A stretch of 64,000 nucleotides of DNA from Strigamia acuminata (Eukaryota; Arthropoda; Chilopoda; Geophilomorpha; Linotaeniidae), in NCBI GenBank assembly GCA_949358305.1, contig OX442322.1, positions 7,006,001 through 7,070,000 of the forward strand, given 5' to 3'. Below are positions 62,848 through 64,000 of the stretch, piece by piece. The translations under genes and the position numbers were made by a program. Position 1 is the stretch's first letter. The number at the start of each line of letters is the position of its first letter. Under the pieces are notes generated by a model. It was not told where the DNA came from, made no database searches, and saw only the letters and a list, made by a program, of their open reading frames with translations.

Positions 62848-64000
62848 ATCCGGACCTCGTGATATTTCGACGGTGCAATGTTACAATTGCGACCAATTTG
62901 GACATTACGCAAACAAATGTCCCCGTCCTCGCCGTCAACAACAGGATCAACCAGCGGCTTCACTGCAGCAACGATCGTCACGCAGCAAGAGCCGCAGGCG
63001 CAATAAGAACGCCGCAGCAAAGGCAAATAACCAGCGTCCCCGAGAAAGCTCGCATCCACACCGGGAAGGGACATTTTTCGTCAACGCGCCGCAAGTAATC
63101 CAACGTCCAGTGGCCCATTTCATGCAATCGAATGAGTGGATACTGGATTGCGGTGCCACAGATCACGTTTCTCACGTGCGTGCAGGTTTCACCGAGTTCG
63201 CCGATGTCATTCCATTCGACATCGAGTTGGGACAGGGAAAGTCCCAAGTCACGGGCAAAGGAACTGTTCGACTTCTTCTGGCGATCGATAAGACCCGATG
63301 CACCGTGAATTTAACAAACGTCCTTTACGCGCCGAATTTCGAGGCAAACTTGATTTCGGTTTCGAAGATAGACAAGGCGCGACATCACATCCACGTTTTC
63401 AACGGTGAGGTACATGTTTATCAATCGGACATTCGCAGCCCACTCATCCGTGCAAAGGAGAGGGGCGGGCTATATTATGTGGACGGTTTGTGTTCTACAC
63501 CGACATTTGCGACGACGGTTTCTCCCACCGTACAACCGACGACTCCCTCGCCACCTGCGCAAATGTACGTAACGACCGAGGAGGATTTCATTAAAATCCC
63601 CAAACCGAAAAAGGGAAAGGGCCAACAGCGAGAGATCACGGATTTTCGAATTGAGGTGCCAGCTATTGAACCTGTAAAGCAAATTTCGGTCCAACAAGCT
63701 ACCATCCGAAGTAACCCAATCCCACTTCCTATCCCCACACAAATCCACAATGACCTGACCGTTCCTCCTTCCTATGCGAGTGCCTTGCAGTCGATCCCGA
63801 CAACCGTTCCAGCCCCAATTCCTACTGCGAGTCAGAACGCAAATTCCTTTCCTCCCCTCGGCAATCCGTCTCAACCGAAAAAGAAAATTATTGCCAATCC
63901 GGCTTCGGTCAAGGATGCCACTGGTTTGTGGCACAGCCGTCTCGGCCACCTTCACACCAATGGAATGAAGTTGTTGGCCGCAAACGACCTAGTTTACGGA
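62819..64000 (+). CDS. Copia H nucleocapsid, protease and pre-integrase (open to window end)
   Basis: Frame open from 62819 (MKGQFRPRNKSG) to the right edge, no stop. Zinc knuckle CYNCDQFGHYANKC (TGT at 62879), basic Arg/Lys stretch, protease WILDCGATDHVSHV in which the usual Asp-Thr-Gly reads Asp-Cys-Gly, then LTNVLYAPNFEANLISVSKI, a long Pro/Thr-rich spacer (PTVQPTTPSPPAQM) and the start of the pre-integrase finger (GLWHSRLGHLHTNGM). The Thr to Cys change at the active site should impair protease unless compensated. Partial gene. Confidence 0.88.
   Translation, partial: MKGQFRPRNKSGPRDISTVQCYNCDQFGHYANKCPRPRRQQQDQPAASLQQRSSRSKSRRRNKNAAAKANNQRPRESSHPHREGTFFVNAPQVIQRPVAHFMQSNEWILDCGATDHVSHVRAGFTEFADVIPFDIELGQGKSQVTGKGTVRLLLAIDKTRCTVNLTNVLYAPNFEANLISVSKIDKARHHIHVFNGEVHVYQSDIRSPLIRAKERGGLYYVDGLCSTPTFATTVSPTVQPTTPSPPAQMYVTTEEDFIKIPKPKKGKGQQREITDFRIEVPAIEPVKQISVQQATIRSNPIPLPIPTQIHNDLTVPPSYASALQSIPTTVPAPIPTASQNANSFPPLGNPSQPKKKIIANPASVKDATGLWHSRLGHLHTNGMKLLAANDLVYG

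Larger units (their letters stand above)
60618..64000 (+). mobile_element. Copia element H (plus strand), 5' part, inserted in copia G1
   Basis: Begins TGTTGGTCTAAAGACCAA at 60618, exactly where the copia G1 gag frame on the other strand is cut. A leader of about 1.2 kb is followed by copia gag, zinc knuckle, protease and the start of pre-integrase; the rest is outside the window. Only one LTR is visible. Confidence 0.82.

Noticed and set aside
1-64000. Host genes, tRNA or rRNA
   Set aside because: No cloverleaf, rRNA block or non-transposon protein domain was recognised; the tRNA-like stretches are primer binding sites.

Overview
This 64 kb window looks like repeat-rich eukaryotic DNA, most likely from an invertebrate animal. 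Almost every supported feature belongs to a transposable element: Ty3/gypsy and Ty1/copia LTR retrotransposons plus one PIF/Harbinger DNA transposon, with short GT-AG introns. I see no host gene, tRNA, rRNA or CRISPR. The species cannot be named from the sequence.

Layout, using working letters. Copia element I (minus strand) occupies 12819-15126 and 1-320. It is split by gypsy A (minus, 321-12818), which is itself split by a small plus-strand gypsy E (4096-8918, 5-bp target duplication AAATC). From about 16.3 kb rightwards lies one Harbinger transposon: a plus-strand Myb/SANT-like gene (16330-17224) and a convergent minus-strand transposase gene. The transposase gene is cut by three insertions: gypsy D (plus, 17877-30466, duplication GACC), gypsy C (minus, 30705-41860, duplication ACGT) and gypsy B (minus, from 42007). 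Its pieces survive at 17487-17876, 30467-30704 and 41861-42006. Gypsy B is interrupted at 46840 by copia G1 (minus, 46840-60617). G1 holds a second copy of its own family, G2 (duplication ATTGT). G2 holds copia F (plus, 50434-56297). G1 is also cut by copia H (plus, from 60618 past the window end). The deepest stack is five layers: Harbinger, B, G1, G2, F.

How the genes work: each retrotransposon encodes Gag (particle) and Pol (protease, reverse transcriptase, RNase H, integrase; integrase precedes reverse transcriptase in copia). Most copies carry stops or frameshifts although their LTR pairs are nearly identical, so the insertions are young. The least expected content is downstream of pol. 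Three different gypsy families carry extra genes that are not recognisable envelopes: a Ulp1/C48-like cysteine-protease-like protein (B, with a remnant in A), a 596-residue protein with two DnaJ-type CxxCxGxG motifs (D), and a broken gene of about 2.4 kb of unknown function (C). All three sit behind a plausible 3' splice site. Element D also shows a textbook -1 ribosomal frameshift signal between gag and pol, and three AT-hook motifs in the RNase H-integrase linker.
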